Positions 53,757-63,051 of a stretch of DNA of 64,000 nucleotides are shown here, one piece after another. Source of the stretch: Gammaproteobacteria bacterium (GTDB lineage: Bacteria > Pseudomonadota > Gammaproteobacteria > Arenicellales > Poriferihabitantaceae); the NCBI GenBank assembly GCA_009842505.1, contig VYFG01000089.1, forward strand, positions 16,800 to 80,799, written 5' to 3'. The notes beneath the pieces were generated by a model, which searched no databases, was not told the origin of the DNA, and saw only the letters and a program-made list of their open reading frames with translations. The position numbers and the translations under genes are program-made. How positions within the stretch are numbered: the first letter of the stretch is position 1; every line of letters starts with the position of its first letter.

Positions 53757-54477
53757 GGTTCGTACTCTCCGCGTTGGGCGGCGTTGCCGCGTCGGCCGGT
53801 CTGCGTCGGCCGGCGCGAATCTGCTTCTTCAGGCGCACCAGCCCGCAGTCGTCCCCGTCCGCGTTGCCGCCGAAGGTGACCACTTCCTCCTCCCAGATGC
53901 GGTCAAGCGCATCGAGGTCCGTGGGGTCATCGTCCGGTGCCTGGAGCAGGTCCTTCAGCAGTCCGGCGTCGGGCTTCTGCCGCGCCATCGACTCCAGGGC
54001 GACGAACGCGTCGGCATAGACGGATTGCCGCTTCTTCAGGCGCTCGCGCAGGGCGGCGAGGATGTGCGCCGTCTCGTCGAGCAGCCGGACGGCCTCGGCC
54101 CGGGGCTTCATCGACAGGTATTCGAGGAACATCGGCAGGTAGTCCGGCAACTCCTTCGTGTCGATTTCGAAGCCGTCCTCCTCGTACATGGCCATCAGGT
54201 CCACCATGGCCTGTCCGCGGTCGCGGCTTTCCCCGTGGACATGCTCGAACAGGTGCAGGGACAGCGAGCGGGTGCGGTCGAACAGGAGCACGTACCGCTC
54301 CTGGGCGTCGTAGGCGTCGCGCCCGCCGATATCGTCGACGAGGCGCCCGAGCGCCGCCTTGCCGGCGCCGTCCAGGGGGGCGTCGTCGATCGCCTGCCGG
54401 ATCTCGGGCATCGCCTCGAGGAGCTCTTCCGTCGGGTACGAAAGCAGGAGCGAGACCACCTTGAACACGGTTTCCAT
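53749..54477 (-). CDS. narJ: Nitrate reductase molybdenum cofactor assembly chaperone
   Basis: METVFKVVSLLLSYPTEELLEAMPEIRQAI, TRSLSLHLFEHVHGESRDRGQAMVDL. Confidence 0.95.
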   Translation of the reverse strand: METVFKVVSLLLSYPTEELLEAMPEIRQAIDDAPLDGAGKAALGRLVDDIGGRDAYDAQERYVLLFDRTRSLSLHLFEHVHGESRDRGQAMVDLMAMYEEDGFEIDTKELPDYLPMFLEYLSMKPRAEAVRLLDETAHILAALRERLKKRQSVYADAFVALESMARQKPDAGLLKDLLQAPDDDPTDLDALDRIWEEEVVTFGGNADGDDCGLVRLKKQIRAGRRRPADAATPPNAESTNHV

Positions 54478-56015
54478 CAGACCCGCTCCTTGAACAGCTC
54501 GGTCGGCGTCTGCACGGTGCGCGTGCGCCTGGCGCCGAAGAGGTCCTTTTCCGTCGTTCCGCCGGAGCAGCCGCTGCCGAAGGAGAAGCCGCACGAGCCG
54601 CGCACGTCGTAGGCATCCTCGGTGATCTCGCGGTGCGAGGTGGGGATGACGAAACGGTCCTCGAAGTTCGCGATCGCCATGGTCCGGTACATCTCCTCGA
54701 TCATGGCCCCGGTCAGTCCAACCCTTTCGGCCACCGCCTCGTCGAGCACGCCGTCGATCGTCTTGGTCCGCATGTAGGCCCGCATGGCGAGCATGCGCTC
54801 AAGCGCGCCGATCACCGGCTCATCCTTGCCCGCGGTCAGGAGGTTGGAGAGATAGCGGACCGGGATGCGCATGGAACGGACGTCCGGCAGGCCGTCTTCC
54901 CAGCCGATCTTGCCCGCCTCGGCGGCGGACTGCAGCGGGGACAGCGGCGGCACGTACCACACCATCGGCAGGGTCCGGTACTCCGGGTGCAGGGGGAAGG
55001 CCACCTTCCAGTCCATGGCCATCTTGTAGACCGGCGATCTCGTCGCCGCCTCCAGCCAGGCGTCCGGCACGCCGTCCGCGCGGGCCCGGGAGATGACTTC
55101 CGGGTCGTTCGGGTCGAGGAACACCTTGAGCTGTTCCTCGTACAGGTCCTGCTCGTCGGGGGTGGACGCCGCGTCGGCGATGCGGTCCGCGTCGTAGAGG
55201 ATCACGCCGAGATAGCGGATGCGCCCGACGCAGGTCTCCGAGCAGACGGTCGGATGGCCCGCCTCGATGCGGGGGTAGCAGAACACGCATTTCTCGGACT
55301 TTCCGGACGACCAGTTGTAGTAGATCTTCTTGTAGGGGCAGCCCGACACGCACATGCGCCATCCGCGGCAGGTTTCCTGGTCGATCAGGACGATGCCGTC
55401 GTCCTCGCGTTTGTAGATCGCGCCGGAAGGGCAGGCCGCCACGCAGGTCGGATTGAGGCAGTGCTCGCACAGCCTCGGCAGGTACATCATGAAGGTGTTT
55501 TCGAATTCGCCGTAGATCTCCTTCTCGACGCCCTCGAAATTGTAGTCCGCCGAGCGCCTGGAGAATTCGCCGCCGAGAATCTCTTCCCAGTTCGGTCCCC
55601 ATTCGATCTTGTCGATGCGCTCGCCGCTGACCAGGGACCGCGGCCGCGCGGTCGGCATGGCCTGGCTTTCGCGCGCCGTCTGGAGGTGGCCGTAGTCGAA
55701 ATCGAACGGCTCGTAATAGTCGTCGATCTCCGGCAGGTCAGGGTTCGCGAAGATCTTGGCGAGGATGCGCCACTTCGAACCCATCTTCGGTTCGATCCGG
55801 CCGTTGGCCCTGCGCACCCAGCCGCCGTTCCACTTCTTCTGGTTCTCCCACTCCTTGGGATAGCCGATGCCCGGCTTGGTCTCGACATTGTTGAACCAGG
55901 CGTATTCCACTCCCTCCCGGTTGGTCCAGACATTCTTGCATGTCACCGAACAGGTGTGACAGCCGATGCACTTGTCCAGGTTGAGCACCATGCCTATTTG
56001 TGCGCGTATCTTCAT
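54477..56015 (-). CDS. narH: Nitrate reductase beta subunit (Fe-S)
   Basis: QIGMVLNLDKCIGCHTCSVTCKNVWTNREGVEYAWFNNVETKPG, CEHCLNPTCVAACPSGAIYKR. Confidence 0.97.
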   Translation of the reverse strand: MKIRAQIGMVLNLDKCIGCHTCSVTCKNVWTNREGVEYAWFNNVETKPGIGYPKEWENQKKWNGGWVRRANGRIEPKMGSKWRILAKIFANPDLPEIDDYYEPFDFDYGHLQTARESQAMPTARPRSLVSGERIDKIEWGPNWEEILGGEFSRRSADYNFEGVEKEIYGEFENTFMMYLPRLCEHCLNPTCVAACPSGAIYKREDDGIVLIDQETCRGWRMCVSGCPYKKIYYNWSSGKSEKCVFCYPRIEAGHPTVCSETCVGRIRYLGVILYDADRIADAASTPDEQDLYEEQLKVFLDPNDPEVISRARADGVPDAWLEAATRSPVYKMAMDWKVAFPLHPEYRTLPMVWYVPPLSPLQSAAEAGKIGWEDGLPDVRSMRIPVRYLSNLLTAGKDEPVIGALERMLAMRAYMRTKTIDGVLDEAVAERVGLTGAMIEEMYRTMAIANFEDRFVIPTSHREITEDAYDVRGSCGFSFGSGCSGGTTEKDLFGARRTRTVQTPTELFKERV

Positions 56016-59000
56016 TTTGCTGCCTCCGTCTGCACGGTGGTGGTTTCACGGTACGGACCCTCCATCCAGTCCACGGTCTCAAGCTTGTGGACCACCACGA
56101 ACTCGTCGCGGTTCGATCCCACCGTGCCGTAATAGTTGAAGCCGTAGGATTGCTGGGCGTAGCCGCCGATCATGTGGGTCGGCTTGGTGATCGCCCGGGT
56201 GACGGAATTGTGGATGCCGCCACGCTGGCCGGTGACCTGGGACCCCGGCGTGTTCACGATCTTCTCCTGCGCGTGGTACATGTAGATCGTACCTTCCTTC
56301 ATGCGCTGGGAGACGACCGCGCGGGCGGTGATTGCGCCGTTGGCGTTGAACACCTCCACCCAGTCGTTGTCGACGATGCCGGCCTTGTCCGCATCCACCT
56401 CGGAAATCCACACCACCGGCCCGCCACGGTTCAGCGTCAGCATCAGCAGGTTGTCGGTGTAGGTGGAATGGATGCCCCATTTCTGGTGCGGCGTGATGAA
56501 GTTCAGCACCACCTGCGGGCGCCCGTTCGACTTTGCCTCGATGACCGGGTTGATCGTCTTGGTGTCGATCGGCGGCCGGTAGACGCAGAACGCCTCGCCG
56601 AAGGCCCGCATCCACAGGTGATCCTGGTACAGCTGCTGACGCCCGGTCAGCGTTCGCCAGGGAATCAGTTCATGGACGTTGGTGTAGCCCGCGTTGTAGC
56701 AGACCTTCTCGGACTCGAGCCCCGACCAGGTCGGCGAGGAGATGATCTTGCGCGGCTGAGCGACGATGTCGTGGAAGCGGATCTTCTCGTCTTCCTTCGG
56801 CAGGGCCAGGTGGGCATGGTCCCGGCCGGTGTGCTTCGACAGCGCCTCCCACGCCTTGACCGCGACCTCGCCGTTGGTTTCCGGCGCCAGCGAGAGGATC
56901 ACTTCCGTGGCGTCGATGTCGCTGTCGATGCGCGGCCGGCCCTTGGTCGGACCCTCCTCGGTGACGACGCCGTTGAGGTGGCCGAGCAGTTCCACCTCGT
57001 GCGCGGTATTCCACGAAATGCCCTTGCCGCCGTTGCCGAGCTTGTCCAGCAGCGGACCGAGCGCGGTGAACCGCCTGTACAGGTTGGGGTAGTCGCGTTC
57101 GACCACGGCAACCGCGGGCATGGTCTTGCCCGGAACCGGGTCGGTCTCACCGGCCTTCCAGTCCGCAACACCCAGCGGCTGGGCGAGTTCGCCCGGGGTG
57201 TCGTGCAGGATCGGCACCAGCACGACATCCTTTTCCACGCCGAGCACTTCCGGTGCGACCTCCGAGAACTTCTTCGCGATCCCCTTGAAGATGTCCCAGT
57301 CGCTCCTGGCATCCCAGGCCGGGTCCGCCGCACTCGTCAGCGGGTGGATGAAGGGGTGCATGTCGGAGGTGTTGAGATCGTTCTTCTCGTACCATGTGGC
57401 CGTCGGCAGGACGATGTCGGAATAGACGCAGGTCGTCGACATGCGGAAGTCGAGGGTGACCAGCAGGTCAAGCTTTCCTTCCGGCGCCGCATCGTGCCAA
57501 ACGGCCTCCTTGGCGCGTTGGCGGCCCTCCTCGCCGAGATCCTCGCGCAGTACGCCATGGCTGGTGCCGAGGAGGTGCTTCAGGAAGTACTCATGGCCCT
57601 TGCCCGAAGAGCCGAGCAGGTTCGAGCGCCAGACGAACAGGTTGCGCGGCCAGTTCTCCTCCTTGTCGGGGTCCTCGCAGGACAGTTTCAGTTCGCCGGA
57701 CTTCAGCCCCTCGACGACATGGTCCCTGGCCTCCCTGCCGGACTTCTCCGCGGCCGCCGCAACCTCGAGCGGGTTGGTCTCGAGCTGCGGGGCGGACGGG
57801 AGCCAGCCCATGCGCTCGGCGCGGATGTTGTAGTCGATCGGCGTGCCGTCCCAGGGGCCGTCCGGGGCGGTCGGCGACAGGATCTCGTCCATCGTCAGCG
57901 TCTCGTAGCGCCACTGGTCGGTATGGGCGTAGAAGAAGGAGGTGGAATTCATCTGCCGCGGCGGGCGGCTCCAGTCAAGCGCGAAGGCCAGCGGCAGCCA
58001 GCCGGTCTGCGGGCGCAGCTTTTCCTGCCCGACGTAGTGGCTCCAGCCGCCGCCGGACTGGCCGATGCAGCCGCACATGACCAGGAGGTTGATGATCCCC
58101 CGGTAGTTCATGTCCATGTGGTACCAGTGGTTGATCCCCGCCCCGAGAATGACCATGGAGCGGCCGTTCGTCTTCTCGGCGTTGTCAGCGAATTCCCGGG
58201 CGACGGTGATGATGTGGTCGCGCGGGACTCCGGTGATCCCCTCCGCCCAGGCCGGAGAATAGGGCTGGCCGTCGTCATAGGAGGCCGCGCAACTGCTGTC
58301 CCCGAGGCCCCGGTCGAGACCGTAGTTGGCGACGAACAGGTCGAAGACGGTGGCGACCAGCGCCTCGCCGTCGGCGAGCGCCACCCGCCTTGCCGGCACC
58401 CGGCGGACCAGCACGCTGTCGTGATCCGTGCCCTCGAAATGATCGTGTTCGCGGTTGCCGAAATAGGGAAAGGCCACCGGGGCGACCTCATCGTGGTCCC
58501 CCTCGGCGATGAGGCTCAGTACGGGGTCGATTTCAGCGCCCTGCCCGTCCCGGTTCTCCAGGTTCCATTGGCCCTCCTCGCCCCACCTGAAGCCGATCGA
58601 GCCCTGGGGCGCGACCACGTTCCCGGTCCGGCCATCGACGGCGACGGTCTTCCACTCGGGGTTGTTGGCCTCGCCGAGGCCGTCCCCGAAATCCGACGCC
58701 CGGAGCATGCGGTCCGGAACATGGTGTCCGTCCTTCTCCACCAGTCGTACCAGCATCGGCATGTCGGTGTAGCGCCGGCAGTAGTCCCGGAAATATTCCG
58801 CCTGCCGGTCCAGGTGGAACTCGCGCAGGATCACGTGACCCATCGCCATGGCGAGGGCAGCGTCGGTGCCCTGCTTCGGGTGGAGCCAGATGTCGGAAAA
58901 CTTCGCCGCCTCCGAGTAGTCCGGGGACACGACCACCGACTTGGTGCCCTTGTAGCGGACCTCGGTGTAGAAGTGGGCGTCGGGGGTGCGCGTCTGCGGC

Positions 59001-59770
59001 ACGTTCGATCCCCACAGGATGAGGAATCCGGAGTTGTACCAGTCCGCCGACTCCGGCACGTCGGTCTGCTCCCCCCAGGTCATCGGCGAGGCCGGCGGCA
59101 GGTCGCAGTACCAGTCGTAGAAGGACATGCAGGTTCCGCCAAGCAGCGAGAGGTAGCGCGAGCCGGCGGCATAGGAAACCATCGACATGGCCGGGATGGG
59201 GGAGAATCCGATCACCCGGTCGGGGCCCCACCTGCGGGCGGTGTAGGCATTGGCCGCCGCGATGATCTCGTTGACCTCGTCCCAGCCAGCCCGCACGAAA
59301 CCGCCGTGGCCGCGGATCCTGACGTATTCGGCGCGCTTCGCCGAGTCATCCTGGATCGCGGCCCAGGCCTCGACCGGCGTCCGTGCCGCGCGCTCCTTGC
59401 GCCACAACTTCAGCAGCCGCGAGCGCACCAGCGGGTACTTCACCCGGTTGGCCGAATACATGTACCAGGAGTAGCTCGCGCCGCGGGAACAGCCGCGCGG
59501 CTCATGGTTCGGCAGGTCCGGGCGGGTGCGCGGATAGTCCGTCTGCTGGGTTTCCCAGGTGACGATGCCGCCCTTGACGTAGATTTTCCAGGAGCAGGAG
59601 CCGGTGCAGTTGGCGCCGTGGGTCGAACGCACGATCTTGTCGTGCTGCCAGCGCTTCCTGTAGGCGTCTTCCCAGTCCCGGTTCTCGTTCGTGGTCACAC
59701 CGTGGCCGCCGGCGAAGGTGCCGGTGTTCTTTCGCGCTAGGAAGTTGAGTCGATCAAGGAGAAGTGACAT
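56012..59770 (-). CDS. narG: Nitrate reductase alpha subunit (molybdopterin)
   Basis: 1252 aa; THGANCTGSCSWKIYVKGGIVTWETQQTDYPRTRPDLPNHEPRGCSRGASYSWY. Confidence 0.98.
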   Translation of the reverse strand: MSLLLDRLNFLARKNTGTFAGGHGVTTNENRDWEDAYRKRWQHDKIVRSTHGANCTGSCSWKIYVKGGIVTWETQQTDYPRTRPDLPNHEPRGCSRGASYSWYMYSANRVKYPLVRSRLLKLWRKERAARTPVEAWAAIQDDSAKRAEYVRIRGHGGFVRAGWDEVNEIIAAANAYTARRWGPDRVIGFSPIPAMSMVSYAAGSRYLSLLGGTCMSFYDWYCDLPPASPMTWGEQTDVPESADWYNSGFLILWGSNVPQTRTPDAHFYTEVRYKGTKSVVVSPDYSEAAKFSDIWLHPKQGTDAALAMAMGHVILREFHLDRQAEYFRDYCRRYTDMPMLVRLVEKDGHHVPDRMLRASDFGDGLGEANNPEWKTVAVDGRTGNVVAPQGSIGFRWGEEGQWNLENRDGQGAEIDPVLSLIAEGDHDEVAPVAFPYFGNREHDHFEGTDHDSVLVRRVPARRVALADGEALVATVFDLFVANYGLDRGLGDSSCAASYDDGQPYSPAWAEGITGVPRDHIITVAREFADNAEKTNGRSMVILGAGINHWYHMDMNYRGIINLLVMCGCIGQSGGGWSHYVGQEKLRPQTGWLPLAFALDWSRPPRQMNSTSFFYAHTDQWRYETLTMDEILSPTAPDGPWDGTPIDYNIRAERMGWLPSAPQLETNPLEVAAAAEKSGREARDHVVEGLKSGELKLSCEDPDKEENWPRNLFVWRSNLLGSSGKGHEYFLKHLLGTSHGVLREDLGEEGRQRAKEAVWHDAAPEGKLDLLVTLDFRMSTTCVYSDIVLPTATWYEKNDLNTSDMHPFIHPLTSAADPAWDARSDWDIFKGIAKKFSEVAPEVLGVEKDVVLVPILHDTPGELAQPLGVADWKAGETDPVPGKTMPAVAVVERDYPNLYRRFTALGPLLDKLGNGGKGISWNTAHEVELLGHLNGVVTEEGPTKGRPRIDSDIDATEVILSLAPETNGEVAVKAWEALSKHTGRDHAHLALPKEDEKIRFHDIVAQPRKIISSPTWSGLESEKVCYNAGYTNVHELIPWRTLTGRQQLYQDHLWMRAFGEAFCVYRPPIDTKTINPVIEAKSNGRPQVVLNFITPHQKWGIHSTYTDNLLMLTLNRGGPVVWISEVDADKAGIVDNDWVEVFNANGAITARAVVSQRMKEGTIYMYHAQEKIVNTPGSQVTGQRGGIHNSVTRAITKPTHMIGGYAQQSYGFNYYGTVGSNRDEFVVVHKLETVDWMEGPYRETTTVQTEAAK

Positions 59771-59795
59771 GGCAAGGTTCCTTTGTGTCGGCCCC

Positions 59796-62510
59796 TCAGC
59801 AGGGGACCTGGGCGTGCTTGCGGGTATAGAAGAACCAGGTGACGAGCACGCAGGTGACGTAGAAGATCAGGAAGCCCCACAACGCCGCCTGCGGTCCGCC
59901 GGTCAGCGTGATCGAGGTGCCGTAGGACTTCGGGATGAAAAAGGCGCCGTAGGCGGCGATCGCGGAGGTGAATGCGACGATCGCCGCGCTTTCCCGCTCT
60001 GCATGCCTGAGCTGCTTCACGTCGTCGAGCTCCGGCATCAGCCGGTTGACCTCCTGGCGCATGATCGTGGGGATCATCTGGAAGGTAGACGCGTTGCCCA
60101 CGCCGGTCAGGAAGAAGAGCACCATGAAACAGGCGAAGAAGCCCCAGAACGCGCCGGACTGGTCCTTGATCGCGAGGAAGTAGATCACGCCCGCGACGGC
60201 CGCGATCATTCCGGTGAAGGTCCAGAACGTGACCCGGCCCCCGCCGTAGCGGTCGGAGACCCAGCCGGTCCCGGCCCGGCTGAGGGCGCCCACCAGCGGA
60301 CCGAGAAAGGCGTAGGACAGGGCGTTGACCGAGGGAAACTGGGTCTTCATCAAAAGCGGGAATCCGGCGGAATAGCCGATGAAGGAGCCGAAGGTGCCCG
60401 TGTACAGCCAGCACATCACCCAGTTGTGGAAGCGGGAGAAGATCACCGCCTGGTCGGAGAAGGACGCCCTCGCCGCCGTGATGTCGTTCATGCCGAACCA
60501 GGCGAGCAGGGTGGAGATGATCAGGAACGGAACCCACACGAATCCGGCGTTCTGCAGCCACAGCGTCGTGCCCTCGTCGGTGATCTGGCCCCCCCCGACG
60601 AAGACCGCGAAGGCGCCGGTGGTGATCACGATCGGCACCAGGAACTGCATTACCGACACGCCGAGGTTGCCGAGGCCCGCGTTCATCGCCAGGGCGTGGC
60701 CCTTTTCCTTCTTCGGGTAGAAGTAGGTGATGTTCGCCATGGACGAGGCGAAGTTGCCGCCGCCGAGGCCGCAAAGCAGCGCCAGCACCAGGAAGATGAA
60801 GTAGGGCGTGTCCGGATTCTGCACTGCGTAGCCGATGCCGAAGGCGGGTATGAGCAGCGAGGCGGTGGTCACCGTGGTCCAGAGCCGCCCGCCGAAGATC
60901 GGGATCATGAAGGAGTAGAAGATGCGGAGCGTCGCTCCCGATACTCCGGGCAGCGCGGCCAGCCAGAAGAGCTGGTCCGTGGTGTAGTGGAAACCGATGG
61001 ACGGCAGCTTGGCGACCACGACGCTCCATACCATCCACACCGAGAAGGCGAGCAGGAGCGCCGGTATGGAGATCCAGAGATTGCGGTTGGCGATTCTGCG
61101 GCCGTGTTCCTCCCAGAATTTCTCGTCCTCCGGCCGCCAGTCCTCAATGGCGCCGGGGCTCCATTTCCTGATGACCCCGGACAGTGCGCCCTCCTGCTTC
61201 GGTCCGTGAACCGGCTGCATCTCCGGCAGCTCCGGCAACGACTCGAGTTCCGTCGCGAGCGCACCGCGTTCCATGACGCGGATGGAAAAGTGCATCCACA
61301 GGAGCGCGGCCGTGACAATGACGAACAGGAGCGCGAAACAACTCGTCCAGATGCCGGTCAGGTCCAGCATCACGCCGAACATGATGGGCAGGATGAACCC
61401 ACCAAGCCCGCCGATCATGCCGACGAGGCCGCCCACCGACCCGATGTGATCGGGATAGTAGACCGGGATGTGCTTGTAGACGGCCGCCTTGCCGAGGGAC
61501 ATGAAGAAGCCCAGCACGAAGATCGCGATCACGAACGGCACCAGGCCCATGCTGGTGGAGAAGACGACCGGTCCGTGAATGCCGTGAATGACGTAGTCGG
61601 TATTGGGGTAGGACAGCATGAACGTCAGCACCACCGAGACGCCGAAGGTCCAGTACATCACCGAGCGCGCGCCGCGCTTGTCCGACAGGTGGCCGCCGTA
61701 GGCGCGGAAGATGGAGGCCGGTACCGAATAGGCGGCCGCGATCATGCCCGCCGTCTTGATGTCGAGCCCGTACACGCCGACCAGGTAGCGGGGCAGCCAC
61801 AACGCCAGGGCCACGAAGGCGCCGAAGACGAAGAAATAGTAGAGGGCGAAGCGCCATACCTGCAGGTTGCGCAGCGGCTCGAGTTCCAGCAGCGTGGAGC
61901 GGGGCTTTTCCTGTCTCGCCTTGCGCGCGGCCGTCGCCGGATCCTCCTTGGTGAAGAAAAAGAACAGGACGGCCATGATCAGGAGAGCGACCGCGTAGAC
62001 CTGCGCCGTCGACTGCCAGCCCAGCGCCACGAGCAGGAAGGGGGCGCCGAAGTTGGTCACCGCCGCGCCGACGTTGCCGACCCCGAAAATCCCGAGCGCG
62101 CTGCCCTGGCGTTCCGGCGGATACCACTTCGATACGTAGGCGATGCCGACGGCGAAGGATCCCCCGGCAAGCCCCACGCCGAGGGCGGCCAGGAGAAACA
62201 TCGGGTAGGTCGTGACCGTCGACAGGAGCCAGGTAGCGATGGCCGAGGCGATCATCACCAACGTGTACACGAGCCGGCCCCCGTACTGGTCGGTCCAGAT
62301 TCCGAGAAATATCCGGCTCACGGAACCCGTCAGGACCGGGGTGGCCACGAGGAGGCCGAATTGGGTGTCGGTAAGGCCGAGGTCCTGCTTGATCCGTACG
62401 CCGATGATCGAGAAGATTGTCCAGACCGCGAAACAGAAAACGAACGCGATCGTGCTCATGCCGAGCATCTGGTGCTGGTCGCGTTGGGACACCTGGGCGG
62501 GAGAATTCAT
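59796..62510 (-). CDS. narK: Fused double-domain NarK nitrate/nitrite transporter
   Basis: 904 aa with two MFS modules; FGLLVATPVLTGSVSRIFLGIWTDQYGG in the N half and a second NarK module in the C half; adjacent to narG. Confidence 0.93.
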   Translation of the reverse strand: MNSPAQVSQRDQHQMLGMSTIAFVFCFAVWTIFSIIGVRIKQDLGLTDTQFGLLVATPVLTGSVSRIFLGIWTDQYGGRLVYTLVMIASAIATWLLSTVTTYPMFLLAALGVGLAGGSFAVGIAYVSKWYPPERQGSALGIFGVGNVGAAVTNFGAPFLLVALGWQSTAQVYAVALLIMAVLFFFFTKEDPATAARKARQEKPRSTLLELEPLRNLQVWRFALYYFFVFGAFVALALWLPRYLVGVYGLDIKTAGMIAAAYSVPASIFRAYGGHLSDKRGARSVMYWTFGVSVVLTFMLSYPNTDYVIHGIHGPVVFSTSMGLVPFVIAIFVLGFFMSLGKAAVYKHIPVYYPDHIGSVGGLVGMIGGLGGFILPIMFGVMLDLTGIWTSCFALLFVIVTAALLWMHFSIRVMERGALATELESLPELPEMQPVHGPKQEGALSGVIRKWSPGAIEDWRPEDEKFWEEHGRRIANRNLWISIPALLLAFSVWMVWSVVVAKLPSIGFHYTTDQLFWLAALPGVSGATLRIFYSFMIPIFGGRLWTTVTTASLLIPAFGIGYAVQNPDTPYFIFLVLALLCGLGGGNFASSMANITYFYPKKEKGHALAMNAGLGNLGVSVMQFLVPIVITTGAFAVFVGGGQITDEGTTLWLQNAGFVWVPFLIISTLLAWFGMNDITAARASFSDQAVIFSRFHNWVMCWLYTGTFGSFIGYSAGFPLLMKTQFPSVNALSYAFLGPLVGALSRAGTGWVSDRYGGGRVTFWTFTGMIAAVAGVIYFLAIKDQSGAFWGFFACFMVLFFLTGVGNASTFQMIPTIMRQEVNRLMPELDDVKQLRHAERESAAIVAFTSAIAAYGAFFIPKSYGTSITLTGGPQAALWGFLIFYVTCVLVTWFFYTRKHAQVPC

Positions 62511-62599
62511 TTTTTTCCTCCGGAGCTGCCGCGTTGCCGGCTGAACGTTTTACAGAAGGATGCGCACGGGTATTCGAGAGCAATTCCGGTCCGGCCGAT

Positions 62600-62613
62600 T
62601 TGATTCAGATCAA
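62600..62613 (-). promoter_or_regulatory. FNR/ANR-type binding site upstream of the narK operon
   Basis: TTGATTCAGATCAA, perfect TTGAT-N4-ATCAA; -10-like GAATAC on the minus strand about 35 bp downstream. Confidence 0.85.
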
Positions 62614-63051
62614 TGTGCCTGTGATTAACTCGATGGATGGACCAATTCGGAAAAATTATCTGCCTCGCCATCCGTGACCGTCAACTAGCCTTTTTGATGA
62701 CAAGGAACCCGGATCGACTGAGGGCCATCCCATGTGAGTCTGGCCGGCCGCCGTAACGGCTTTGGGCGTTACGAAATCCTTCAGTTCACCGTCTCGGTCA
62801 GCGTCAGGAAGCGCGAGGCGTTGAAAAACTGGACTGGGTGAGGGCTTCTGTTCGGGACTGGTGGAAGTACGCTGAAGCAGCGGAGGGTGCGTCCAGCGAT
62901 GCGGCGCGGATCGAGAAAGCCTTCAGATCCAACCTGATGCCGCGCCGGTTAATATCCTTCGAGGACCGGTTGTATTCCCACAGCACCTAGGATTTACTCA
63001 CCCAATGCTCCACAACCGAAAGCAGGTGGGGGAGAATTGTAGAGTTGTCCG

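Noticed and set aside
56000-59740. 1246-aa plus-strand ORF
   Set aside because: Antisense to narG; low-complexity His/Arg/Val/Gly-rich composition typical of GC-rich shadow frames.
59691-62603. 970-aa plus-strand ORF
   Set aside because: Antisense to the fused narK; composition is a shadow-frame artefact.
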